This document shows, piece after piece, positions 1 through 6,524 of a stretch of 6,550 nt of DNA. The position numbers and the translations under genes were made by a program. The notes beneath the pieces were generated by a model that was not told where the DNA came from, searched no databases, and was given only the letters and a program-made list of their open reading frames with translations. Every line of letters starts with the position of its first letter. The first letter of the stretch is position 1. This DNA comes from Hyphomicrobiales bacterium (lineage in GTDB: Bacteria; Pseudomonadota; Alphaproteobacteria; Rhizobiales; JAUVMS01), in assembly GCA_030600135.1 (NCBI GenBank), contig JAUVMS010000196.1, positions 1 through 6,550 on the forward strand, given 5' to 3'.

Positions 1-864
1 GAGCCGCGCAAGCTCAAGGGCGTCATTCGCTGCCCCTATCATGCCTGGTGCTATGAGCTGGATGGCCGTTTGCGGGCAACGCCACATGTGGGCGGGCCCG
101 GCAAGAATGTCGATCCGAGCATCAACCGGTCTGAACTTGGCTTGGTGGAGGTGCGATCAAAGGTTTGGATGGACCTCGTTTTCGTCAATCTGTCAGGCGA
201 TGCGCCGGATTTCGGAGACTACGCAGGCGAGTTGATCGACCGATGGGCTGAGTTCGCGGACAGGAGCCTGGTGCACTGCGGACCGGAGTCGTCCTTCAAG
301 CTCGATGTCCAGTGCAATTGGAAGCTCGCGGTCGAAAACTATTGCGAGAGTTATCACCTGCCGTGGGTGCATCCTGGTCTCAACAGCTATTCGCGGTTGG
401 AGGATCATTACAACATCGTTGAGCGTGGCCGCTTTTCCGGTCAGGGAACGACCGTTTACGACCCGCGACTGGATGAAGGCGGGCGGCGGTTTCCGAAGTT
501 CGCCGATTTGCCGAGCAAATGGAACACAGCCGCTGAATACGTGGCGCTTTACCCAAATGTCTTGCTCGGCGTGCACCGCGATCAGACATTCGCCATTGTG
601 CTGGAGCCAGTGGGCGTGAATCGCACTATCGAGCGTGTTGGCATTTACTATGCTGAGCCTCGCGTGGCGGAGAACAATTGGGACGAGCTGCGTTGCAAGA
701 ACGCCCAGCAGTGGCGGGTGATCTTCGAGGAGGACATTTTCGTTGTCGAGGGCATGCAGCGTGGGCGGCAGGCGCCCGGCTTCGACGGCGGCAAGTTTTC
801 GCCAGCCATGGATGATCCGACCCATTGTTTTCACCATTGGGTTGCGAGCCAATTCGAGACCTAG
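1..864 (+). CDS. Rieske non-heme iron oxygenase alpha subunit, quaternary-amine demethylase type (5' partial)
   Basis: The reading frame is open from the first base and ends at TAG 862-864, giving 287 visible residues. Family members have about 400, so roughly 110 N-terminal residues lie outside. The second half of the Rieske [2Fe-2S] motif is present as CPYHAW (C11, H14 of the fragment). The first Cys-x-His pair should lie just upstream of the window. The catalytic domain shows NWKLAVENYCESYH followed by LPWVHP, giving mononuclear iron ligands H119 and H124, with D245 in EEDIFVVEG as the likely third ligand. E116 sits where naphthalene dioxygenase has the bridging Asp205 and carnitine monooxygenase CntA has Glu205. 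The style resembles GbcA (glycine betaine), Stc2 (stachydrine) and CntA. These cytosolic enzymes use a separate reductase, which is not seen here. The adjacent soxBDAG operon favours glycine betaine demethylation, but this is inference. The family is certain and the substrate is not. Confidence 0.94.
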   Translation, partial: EPRKLKGVIRCPYHAWCYELDGRLRATPHVGGPGKNVDPSINRSELGLVEVRSKVWMDLVFVNLSGDAPDFGDYAGELIDRWAEFADRSLVHCGPESSFKLDVQCNWKLAVENYCESYHLPWVHPGLNSYSRLEDHYNIVERGRFSGQGTTVYDPRLDEGGRRFPKFADLPSKWNTAAEYVALYPNVLLGVHRDQTFAIVLEPVGVNRTIERVGIYYAEPRVAENNWDELRCKNAQQWRVIFEEDIFVVEGMQRGRQAPGFDGGKFSPAMDDPTHCFHHWVASQFET

Positions 865-916
865 CATCAGTCGCTTTGTTGGAACTGTTTTGCCACCACC
901 GAAACGCGCTCAAGCA

Positions 917-1162
917 ATGCAGGAAGATCTGCGGCAACTAGAAGGGATCGATGCCAGGATCCTCGCGGCCCACGAGGAACGGGATCAACCACTGCTTTCA
1001 ACGCTCTATCGCGAAGCGGCGTTGGTTCTAGAGGCTGGCGGCGATACCGATGCAGCCTGCTTCTATTTTACGCAGGCTTATGTTTTTGCTTTAGAAGCCG
1101 GTCGGGTTGAGCTGGCAGACGATCTCTGGCAAAGGCTTAGTACGTATGGCCGTGAGAATTAA
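917..1162 (+). CDS. Small helical TPR-like protein of unknown function, 81 residues
   Basis: I do not recognise a named family. The ATG at 917 gives an 81-residue protein ending in TAA 1160-1162. It is rich in Ala, Leu and Glu and looks all-helical. Residues about 26-62 follow the spacing of one tetratricopeptide unit: LYREAALVLEAGGD as helix A, then a turn, then DAACFYFTQAYVFALEAG as helix B. A third helix follows (VELADDLWQRL, 64-74). There is no signal peptide, membrane segment or metal-binding motif; C48 is the only cysteine. It starts 52 bases after the Rieske stop on the same strand, so cotranscription is likely. A clear Shine-Dalgarno is lacking before 917. A TTG at 890 in the same frame, with GGA about 8 bases upstream, is an alternative start. 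Its position suggests an accessory or scaffolding role for one of the flanking oxidoreductases, which is inference only. Confidence 0.62.
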   Translation: MQEDLRQLEGIDARILAAHEERDQPLLSTLYREAALVLEAGGDTDAACFYFTQAYVFALEAGRVELADDLWQRLSTYGREN

Positions 1163-1263
1163 TCGGAGTGCGGTGCGGAATTTGGATTGGTGGGGAACGT
1201 GTTTGATTGCGAGGATGAATATCGGCCCGTTTGGGAGCGGCTCGTGCGAGTTGAGCCGCGCCG
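1163..1263 (+). other. Intergenic gap before soxB, with no convincing promoter
   Basis: This 101-base stretch is the longest gap between genes in the window, while the junctions inside the sox genes are 10 bases or overlapping. I see no good sigma-70 -35/-10 pair and no credible -24/-12 sigma-54 site. An ORF starting at ATG 1146 runs through it to 1313, but it overlaps the soxB start and its product resembles nothing I know. The notable feature is the inverted repeat at 1237-1259, listed separately. The gap may hold a leader or an RNA processing site. Confidence 0.3.
1237..1259 (+). promoter_or_regulatory. Perfect 7-bp inverted repeat (RNA hairpin) over the soxB ribosome-binding region
   Basis: GCGGCTC (1237-1243) and GAGCCGC (1253-1259) are exact reverse complements separated by a 9-base loop, ending 4 bases before the soxB ATG at 1264. 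The only well-placed Shine-Dalgarno-like GAG (1253-1255, 8 bases before ATG) lies in the 3' arm. A second GAG (1248-1250) lies in the loop. In RNA this would form a GC-rich stem that hides the ribosome-binding region. It has no T run, so it is not an intrinsic terminator. The repeat is directly visible; its regulatory role is inference and could be chance in GC-rich DNA. Confidence 0.35.
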
Positions 1264-2514
1264 ATGAATTACTCAATTTTCAGCCTGGTGCGCCAAGCAC
1301 TCAAGGGACATAAGGACTGGCCAAAGGTCTGGCGGCGGATCCTGCCCGAGCCGAAATACGACGTCGTCATTATCGGCGGTGGCGGCCATGGGCTCGCAAC
1401 CGCCTACTATCTCGCCACAAAGCACAATGTCGGTCGCGTTGCAGTTCTGGAGAAGAGCTGGCTCGGCGGTGGCAATATCGGGCGCAATACAACGATCGTG
1501 CGTTCCAACTATCTGCTCGCGGGCAACGAACCGTTCTACGAGTTCTCGCTCAAGCTATGGGAAGGTCTGACGCAAGAGCTGAACTACAACGTGATGTTCA
1601 GCCAGCGCGGCATCATCAATCTGTTTCACTCCGACGCCCAACGTGACGCGTTCGTCAGGCGCGGCAATTCAATGCTCCTGCACGGTGCTGATGCGGTCTT
1701 GCTCGACCGTGACGGTGTCAAGCGTCACGCGCCGATGGTCGATTTGGACAATGCGCGATTTCCGGTCATGGGTGGGTTGATGCAGCCACGCGGCGGCACG
1801 GCACGCCATGATGCGGTGGCGTGGGGCTATGCGCGCGGCGCCGATATGGCGGGTGTCGATATCATTCAGAACTGCGAAGTGACTGGCCTCAGAATTACTA
1901 ACGGTACGATCCAGGGAGTGGAGACCAATCTTGGGTTTATCGGTGCCGAGAAGCTGGGGGTCGCGGTCGCGGGCAACTCGTCTGACATATCTCGAATGGC
2001 CCAGTTCGATTTGCCTATTGAGAGCCATGTACTGCAGGCCTTCGTCAGCGAGGGGCTGAAGCCCTTCATAGACACTGTCGTTACTTTTGGCGCAGGTCAT
2101 TTCTACATTAGCCAGTCGGACAAAGGCGGTTTGGTGCTCGGCGGCGACCTGGATGGTTACAACAGCTACGCGCGGCGCGGTAATCTGCCGACCGTTGAGC
2201 ACGTGATGGAATGTGGCGTTGCCATGATCCCACGTCTCAAACGCCTGCGCGTGCTTCGGTCCTGGGGTGGGATCATGGATATGTCGATGGATGGAAGTCC
2301 GATCATCGACATGACGCCGGTCAATGGGCTCTATTTCAATACCGGTTGGTGCTACGGCGGATTTAAGGCCACCCCGGCATCTGGCTGGTGTTTTGCCCAC
2401 CTGATTGCCAATGACGCGTCACACGAGGTCGCAACGGGTCTGCGGCTCGATCGCTTTCGAACTGGCCGCATGATTGACGAATCGGGCCACGGCGCACAAC
2501 CAAATCTCCACTAG
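1264..2514 (+). CDS. soxB: Sarcosine oxidase beta subunit (heterotetrameric)
   Basis: This is a complete 416-residue cytosolic subunit, the usual family length. It holds the site where sarcosine is oxidised. The N-terminus MNYSIFSLVRQAL plus GHKDW is the family signature start and fixes ATG 1264. A DAO-type FAD Rossmann fold begins at VVIIGGGGHGLATAYYL (34-50), with E63 of VLEKSW as the ribose-binding acid. GGTARHDAVAWG (177-188) carries H182, matching the histidine that binds FMN covalently in characterised enzymes (numbered near 173 there). NIGRNTTIVRSNY (71-83) has the arginines of the substrate site. GWCYGGFKATPASGW (361-375) supplies K368, matching the lysine that holds the sarcosine carboxylate in the related monomeric oxidase. 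The gene ends with tandem in-frame stops TAG TAG (2512-2517). The ribosome-binding region is poor and lies in a hairpin. Specificity for sarcosine over another N-methyl amino acid is inferred from the family. Confidence 0.97.
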   Translation: MNYSIFSLVRQALKGHKDWPKVWRRILPEPKYDVVIIGGGGHGLATAYYLATKHNVGRVAVLEKSWLGGGNIGRNTTIVRSNYLLAGNEPFYEFSLKLWEGLTQELNYNVMFSQRGIINLFHSDAQRDAFVRRGNSMLLHGADAVLLDRDGVKRHAPMVDLDNARFPVMGGLMQPRGGTARHDAVAWGYARGADMAGVDIIQNCEVTGLRITNGTIQGVETNLGFIGAEKLGVAVAGNSSDISRMAQFDLPIESHVLQAFVSEGLKPFIDTVVTFGAGHFYISQSDKGGLVLGGDLDGYNSYARRGNLPTVEHVMECGVAMIPRLKRLRVLRSWGGIMDMSMDGSPIIDMTPVNGLYFNTGWCYGGFKATPASGWCFAHLIANDASHEVATGLRLDRFRTGRMIDESGHGAQPNLH

Positions 2515-2515
2515 T

Positions 2516-2519
2516 AGGA
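2516..2519 (+). promoter_or_regulatory. soxD ribosome-binding site
   Basis: AGGA lies 5 bases before ATG 2525. It overlaps the second of the two tandem soxB stop codons and supports 2525 over an in-frame ATG at 2474 inside soxB. Confidence 0.6.
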
Positions 2520-2524
2520 CGTCC

Positions 2525-2794
2525 ATGCGAATTCATTGCCCTCACTGCGGCCTGCGTTCAATCGAAGAGTTTACTTGCCTCGGCGACGCCACTATCGCTC
2601 GTCCGGACCCGAGTGGTGGAGAGGAGGCATTTTATCACTACGTATACGTTCGCGAGAACCCAAAAGGGCGGCATCGAGAATATTGGCACCATGGTGGAGG
2701 GTGTCGTTCATGGCTCATTGTCGAGCGCGATACCGCGACACATGAAATCTCATCAGTCGAAGCGGCCGATGCCGGGCATGGAGATGGCTCATGA
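2525..2794 (+). CDS. soxD: Sarcosine oxidase delta subunit (zinc-binding)
   Basis: This is a complete 89-residue protein and the smallest structural subunit of the heterotetrameric oxidase. It begins MRIHCPHCGLRSIEEF, the family hallmark, which sets the start at ATG 2525. The zinc site is intact: C5 and C8 at the N-terminus, then H56 and C60 in REYWHHGGGCRSW. This matches the Cys-x2-Cys and His-x3-Cys ligand spacing of characterised delta subunits. FYHYVYVRENPKG (37-48) followed by RHREYWHH is the typical central block. It has no enzyme activity of its own; in known structures it packs against the alpha subunit. The start is 10 bases after the soxB stop. Its TGA (2792-2794) overlaps the soxA ATG (2791) in the sequence ATGA, so translational coupling to soxA is likely. 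I see nothing unusual in it. Confidence 0.95.
   Translation: MRIHCPHCGLRSIEEFTCLGDATIARPDPSGGEEAFYHYVYVRENPKGRHREYWHHGGGCRSWLIVERDTATHEISSVEAADAGHGDGS
2780..2783 (+). promoter_or_regulatory. soxA ribosome-binding site
   Basis: GGAG lies 7 bases before ATG 2791, within the 3' end of soxD. It supports 2791 as the soxA start, in line with the ATGA stop-start overlap. Confidence 0.55.
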
Positions 2795-5763
2795 CCGAGA
2801 GCCAGCCATTTCGTAATGCCGCAGGTGGCCTCGTCGATCGGGAGCAAAAGTTCGGCTTTCGGTTTGATGGCAAGTCCTATGGTGGCTTTGCGGGTGACAC
2901 GCTCGCCTCGGCGCTACTGGCGAACGGGGTGCGACTGGTCGGACGGAGTTTTAAGTATCACCGTCCGCGCGGGATTTTGACCGCGGGTTCTGAAGAACCG
3001 AACGCGCTGGTCGAACTGCGTGTCGGGGGCCGTCGCGAGCCTAACTCTCGCGCAACGGTCGTCGAGCTCTTTCACGGGCTGGAGGCATCGAGCCAGAACC
3101 GCTGGCCGTCGCTGGATTATGATCTTCTCTCGGTCAACTCGCTATTTTCTCCGATCTTTGTTGCTGGGTTTTACTACAAGACCTTCAAGTGGCCGCCATC
3201 GTTTTGGGAACCGGTCTATGAGCGGATCATCAGGCGAGCGGCGGGGTTGGGACGAGCAGCGCTCGAGCATGATCCGGACCATTATGAAAAGGCGCATGCC
3301 CATTGCGACGTGCTAGTGATTGGCGCCGGGCCCGCCGGTCTGATGGCGGGGCTTGCGGCCGGTCGTGCAGGGGCGCGAGTTATCATCGCCAACGAGGGGC
3401 CGACGCTTGGTGGTGCGCTTCTTGGAGAAAATATTTCGGTTGACGGCAAGCCCGGATCTGAGTGGGTCGCGCAATTGGCGGCCGAGTTCGAGGCGCTCGA
3501 CAATGTACAGATCATGCCGCGCACGACTATCTTTGGTCGCTATGACGGCGGGGTTTACGGTGCGGTGGAGCATGTCTCAGACCACGTCGTCGTGCCATCG
3601 CCGCACAACGCGCGTCAACGACTGTGGCGGATTTATTCCAAACAAGCGGTGCTCGCTGGCGGTGCGACGGAGAGGGGGATCGTCTTTGCCGGCAACGATC
3701 GTCCCGGCGTTATGCACGCTCAGGCGGCTCGCACTTACGCCAACCGATATGCGGTGCGCGCCGGTGAAAGAGCCGTCGTCTTCGGCAGTACCGATGATGT
3801 CTACAGAACCGCCCATGACCTGGCTGAAGCGGGCATTGAAGTCGCCGCAATCGTCGACGCTCGGTCCGGCACGCCAGAACGGAACGCGCGATTTGAGACA
3901 TTTAGGGGCTATGTCGTTTCACGTGCTCTAGGTGGGCGCGCGGTCAGGGCCGCAGAAGTGCGAAAGTCGGGAGATGACTATGCGCTGGAGCAGATTCCCT
4001 GTGACCTGATTTGTGTTGCCGGTGGGTGGACGCCCAATATTCAAATTGCCACTCATCTCGGTCAACGCCCGGCCTATGACGAGGACAAAGCTTGTTTCCT
4101 CATGCCCCACGAGACGGGCGGGCTGCATATCGCCGGTTCGGCCGCAGGCCACTGGGGTACGGATGCGTGCCTGAAGTCGGGCACGGAGAAAGGCGCGGCC
4201 GCGGCAGGCAGTTGTGGCTTTGAGGCCGCTACGCCCGGTACCGACGAGGTTGAAGAAGGGCCCTACGGCAATCTGGTTCCGCTCTACCGGGTGAAATCGA
4301 AGCTCGGCAAGGCGTTTGTCGATCTGCAGAACGATGTCACCGATAAGGATGTCGCGTTGGCCGTTTCCGAGGGCTATGACTCCGCGGAGCACACGAAGCG
4401 CTACACCACGCTCGGCATGGCGACCGACCAAGGAAAAACGGGAAACATCAATGGCGCGGCTGTGATGGCCGAGGCTCTGGGCGAGCCCATTGCCGAGGTT
4501 GGCATCACGACGGCACGGCCACCCTATACGCCTGTTAGCTTCGGCGCGCTGGTCGGCCATTCGGTGGGCAAGCATTTCAGTCCCTATCGTCTGACACCAA
4601 TGCATGAATGGCATGAGGATCGTGGCGCGACGTTCATTGAAACGGGGCTATGGCTTCGGGCGCAATTTTATCCCAAGTCTGGCGACAGCGATTGGCTCGA
4701 TGCAGCGAAGCGCGAGGTGAAGGCGACGCGCTCCAGCGTCGGCATTTGCGATGTCTCCACGCTCGGCAAGATCGATATCCAGGGCCCGGATGCGGCCGAA
4801 CTGCTCAACCGTCTCTACATCAACGGCTGGTTGAAACTCGCGGTCGGCAAAGCGCGCTATGGCCTGATGTTGCGCGAGGACGGTTTCGTCATGGACGACG
4901 GGACGACGTCGCGACTAAGCGAAAACCATTACGTCATGACCACGACGACGGCCAATGCTGGCGGGGTCATGTCACACATCGAATTTTGTCACCAAGTGCT
5001 TTGGCCGCAGCTCGATGTGCAATACGTCTCCGTTACCGAGCAGTGGGCGCAAATGGCGGTTGCGGGACCGCGGTCGCGCGAGGTTCTGCAAGGCGTGATC
5101 GAAGATACCGACCTCTCCAACGAGGCGTTTCCGTTCATGGCTGCACGCGAGGTCTCACTGCTAGGCGGCGTTCGCGGCCGGTTGTTCCGCATTAGTTTCT
5201 CGGGCGAGCTGGCCTATGAGCTGGCGGTGCCGGCCGATTATGGAATGGCCGCGTGGCAGGCGATTATGACGGCCGGCGCTGCTCATAATATTGCACCCTA
5301 TGGCCTCGAGGCGCTGTCGATCATGCGGGTCGAAAAGGGCCATCCCGCAGGACCTGAACTCGATGGGCGCACGACAGCTGGCGATCTTGGTCTTGGGCGG
5401 ATGATGTCCCAGCGAAAGGAATTTATTGGTCGCGTCATGGCCGGTCGGCCTGCATTGGTTGAAGAGGATCGGCCGCGACTGGTGGGCTTGAAACCGGTGA
5501 ATGCCGAGGAGAGGCCTTATGCCGGCGCCCACCTGTTGCCAGAGGACGTCGAGCACACGGCAAGCAACGACCAGGGATGGGTCTCATCCACCGCCTTTAG
5601 CCCAAGTCTCGGGCAGTGGATCGGTATCGGCTTCATCAAAGATGGGCAAAAGCGCGCTGGCGAGCAGCTGATTGCGGCGGAATTCCTGCGTGGCAGCCAG
5701 GTCAAAGTCGAGGTCGTCGACCCGGTCTTTGTTGACCCGAAGGGGGAAAAACTGCATGCCTAG
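2791..5763 (+). CDS. soxA: Sarcosine oxidase alpha subunit (heterotetrameric; NAD- and folate-binding)
   Basis: This is a complete 990-residue protein, the normal size. It takes electrons from the beta-subunit flavin site and hands the one-carbon unit to tetrahydrofolate, forming 5,10-methylene-THF. Residues about 20-110 are a ferredoxin-like Fer2_4 fold (GDTLASALLANG, GRSFKYHRPRGI). No cysteine occurs before C172, so it binds no iron-sulfur cluster, as usual for the family. A Rossmann motif follows at DVLVIGAGPAGLMAGLAAGR (173-192). The second nucleotide region is at AVVFGSTDDVYRTAHDLA (328-345), and the pyridine-nucleotide/flavin closing motif is GLHIAGSAAGHWGTDACLKSG (444-464). Residues about 580-985 are a GcvT-like aminomethyltransferase domain (SSVGICDVSTLGKIDI, GPDAAELLNRLY, LREDGFVMDDGTTSRL, MRVEKGH) with a GcvT C-terminal barrel from about 895. 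It overlaps soxD by 4 bases and soxG by 8, which implies coupled translation and fixed stoichiometry. I see no frameshift or missing block. Confidence 0.98.
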   Translation: MTESQPFRNAAGGLVDREQKFGFRFDGKSYGGFAGDTLASALLANGVRLVGRSFKYHRPRGILTAGSEEPNALVELRVGGRREPNSRATVVELFHGLEASSQNRWPSLDYDLLSVNSLFSPIFVAGFYYKTFKWPPSFWEPVYERIIRRAAGLGRAALEHDPDHYEKAHAHCDVLVIGAGPAGLMAGLAAGRAGARVIIANEGPTLGGALLGENISVDGKPGSEWVAQLAAEFEALDNVQIMPRTTIFGRYDGGVYGAVEHVSDHVVVPSPHNARQRLWRIYSKQAVLAGGATERGIVFAGNDRPGVMHAQAARTYANRYAVRAGERAVVFGSTDDVYRTAHDLAEAGIEVAAIVDARSGTPERNARFETFRGYVVSRALGGRAVRAAEVRKSGDDYALEQIPCDLICVAGGWTPNIQIATHLGQRPAYDEDKACFLMPHETGGLHIAGSAAGHWGTDACLKSGTEKGAAAAGSCGFEAATPGTDEVEEGPYGNLVPLYRVKSKLGKAFVDLQNDVTDKDVALAVSEGYDSAEHTKRYTTLGMATDQGKTGNINGAAVMAEALGEPIAEVGITTARPPYTPVSFGALVGHSVGKHFSPYRLTPMHEWHEDRGATFIETGLWLRAQFYPKSGDSDWLDAAKREVKATRSSVGICDVSTLGKIDIQGPDAAELLNRLYINGWLKLAVGKARYGLMLREDGFVMDDGTTSRLSENHYVMTTTTANAGGVMSHIEFCHQVLWPQLDVQYVSVTEQWAQMAVAGPRSREVLQGVIEDTDLSNEAFPFMAAREVSLLGGVRGRLFRISFSGELAYELAVPADYGMAAWQAIMTAGAAHNIAPYGLEALSIMRVEKGHPAGPELDGRTTAGDLGLGRMMSQRKEFIGRVMAGRPALVEEDRPRLVGLKPVNAEERPYAGAHLLPEDVEHTASNDQGWVSSTAFSPSLGQWIGIGFIKDGQKRAGEQLIAAEFLRGSQVKVEVVDPVFVDPKGEKLHA
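5740..5746 (+). promoter_or_regulatory. soxG ribosome-binding site
   Basis: AAGGGGG lies 9 bases before ATG 5756, inside the end of soxA. It supports the overlapping start over the upstream in-frame ATG at 5672, whose extra 28 residues do not look like SoxG. Confidence 0.5.
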
Positions 5764-6361
5764 CCAAGCTCTTGCGCGACGTTCGCCCTGGGATGGCGTG
5801 CTTCTTGCCGGCCAACACGGTGCTCGGGTCGACAGCGTTGGGATGACGATTGCGCCGGTCCAAGGTAATTCTATCTGCAATGTCATGGCGTTACGCAATG
5901 CCTCGCCGCCGGTCGAGTCAGCTTTTTGGCGCGGTTTCGATTTTGAATTGCCGGAGCCGGGCAGGTTCGTGACGCATGACGGGTTGCGCATGGCTTGGGA
6001 TGGGCCGGGCCGTTGGCGCGCATGTGCCGAAGGGCTCGAAGAGGGTGAGCTGTACAACCGGTTGAGCAAGGGGGTTGGCGCCTCGGCGGGCGTGGTCGAG
6101 CAAAGTCACGGCCTTGTTGCAGTACGCATCGTGGGCGCCAAGACGCCCGCGGTGCTTGCGAAGGGGACCTGTGTGGACTTGCATCGCGATCAATTTGGCC
6201 CAGGCAATTGCGCCCTGACGCAGATCGCTCACATGGGCGTACATCTGTCCCAGCTCGATGATGCACCGACCTACGAGATCCAGCTTTTTCGCAGTATGGC
6301 GGGGTCGTTCGCCGAATGGCTCATGGCGTCCGGCGGAGAGTACGGCATCGAAGTGGCGTGA
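5756..6361 (+). CDS. soxG: Sarcosine oxidase gamma subunit
   Basis: This is a complete 201-residue protein ending in TGA 6359-6361. It is the divergent, GcvT-like gamma subunit of the heterotetrameric oxidase; its role is structural and it completes the alpha-beta-gamma-delta complex. Recognisable family blocks are MTIAPVQGNSICNVMALR (30-47), the WDGPGRW signature (81-87), EQSHGLVAVRIVG (115-127), LAKGTCVDLHRDQFGPGNCA (134-153), then THE-less TQIAHMGVHLSQLDDAPTYE (155-174) and RSMAGSFAEWL (179-189). The start at ATG 5756 overlaps the soxA stop by 8 bases and has a purine-rich ribosome-binding site. The in-frame ATG at 5672 lies deep in soxA and would add residues foreign to the family. It is the last gene of the operon visible here; the neighbouring folate genes seen in some organisms do not follow within the next 189 bases. 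Confidence 0.95.
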   Translation: MPSQALARRSPWDGVLLAGQHGARVDSVGMTIAPVQGNSICNVMALRNASPPVESAFWRGFDFELPEPGRFVTHDGLRMAWDGPGRWRACAEGLEEGELYNRLSKGVGASAGVVEQSHGLVAVRIVGAKTPAVLAKGTCVDLHRDQFGPGNCALTQIAHMGVHLSQLDDAPTYEIQLFRSMAGSFAEWLMASGGEYGIEVA

Positions 6362-6369
6362 CTCGGGCT

Positions 6370-6382
6370 TGGCGTCGCGCCA
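6370..6382 (+). terminator. Weak hairpin 9 bases after soxG, possible transcript end
   Basis: TGGCG (6370-6374) and CGCCA (6378-6382) pair perfectly around a 3-base TCG loop just after the soxG stop. No T run follows, so it lacks the second half of an intrinsic terminator. It could be a chance repeat or a 3'-end stabilising structure. Confidence 0.15.
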
Positions 6383-6512
6383 TACATTGGTTGACGGCTT
6401 ACAAGCAACATGTCTTTGTCGAAAGTTTTGATCGCTCACCAGATTGACCAAGTAATCTCTGAATTCTGCACGCGCACCACTAATGTTACTCGTGTATACA
6501 GATAATTTTTTT

Positions 6513-6524
6513 GCTACAAGTAGC
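6513..6524 (+). repeat. Short inverted repeat next to a T run
   Basis: GCTAC (6513-6517) and GTAGC (6520-6524) are exact reverse complements with only two bases between them. A T7 run precedes the repeat and CCCTTTATTTCT follows it. As a plus-strand terminator the strong T run is on the wrong side. It may instead be a protein-binding palindrome upstream of the next gene. The repeat is visible; any function is a guess. Confidence 0.2.

Noticed and set aside
193..867. 224-codon open frame on the minus strand opposite the Rieske gene
   Set aside because: It lies entirely opposite a gene with clear catalytic motifs, its product resembles no family I know, and long antisense frames are common in GC-rich coding DNA.
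1190..1206. TGGGGA-N5-TTTGA resembling a sigma-54 -24/-12 promoter
   Set aside because: The essential GC of the -12 element is missing, so the match is not credible.
1146..1313. Small plus-strand frame from ATG 1146 bridging the gap into soxB
   Set aside because: It overlaps both the end of the 81-residue gene and the soxB start, and has no Shine-Dalgarno of note and no recognisable sequence pattern.
1669..2400. 243-codon minus-strand frame opposite soxB
   Set aside because: It is a shadow of soxB. The product is rich in Arg and His with no recognisable domain, and no ribosome-binding site supports it.
2791..3120. Possible [2Fe-2S] ferredoxin domain at the SoxA N-terminus
   Set aside because: The fold resembles ferredoxin, but no cysteine occurs in the first 171 residues, so it cannot hold a cluster. 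This is normal for SoxA.
3928..4614. 228-codon minus-strand frame opposite soxA
   Set aside because: It is a shadow of soxA with no domain signature; soxA is intact and of normal length across this region.
6501..6506. GATAAT as a -10 box for a downstream gene
   Set aside because: No acceptable -35 hexamer lies 16-18 bases upstream, and AT-rich DNA produces such hexamers by chance.
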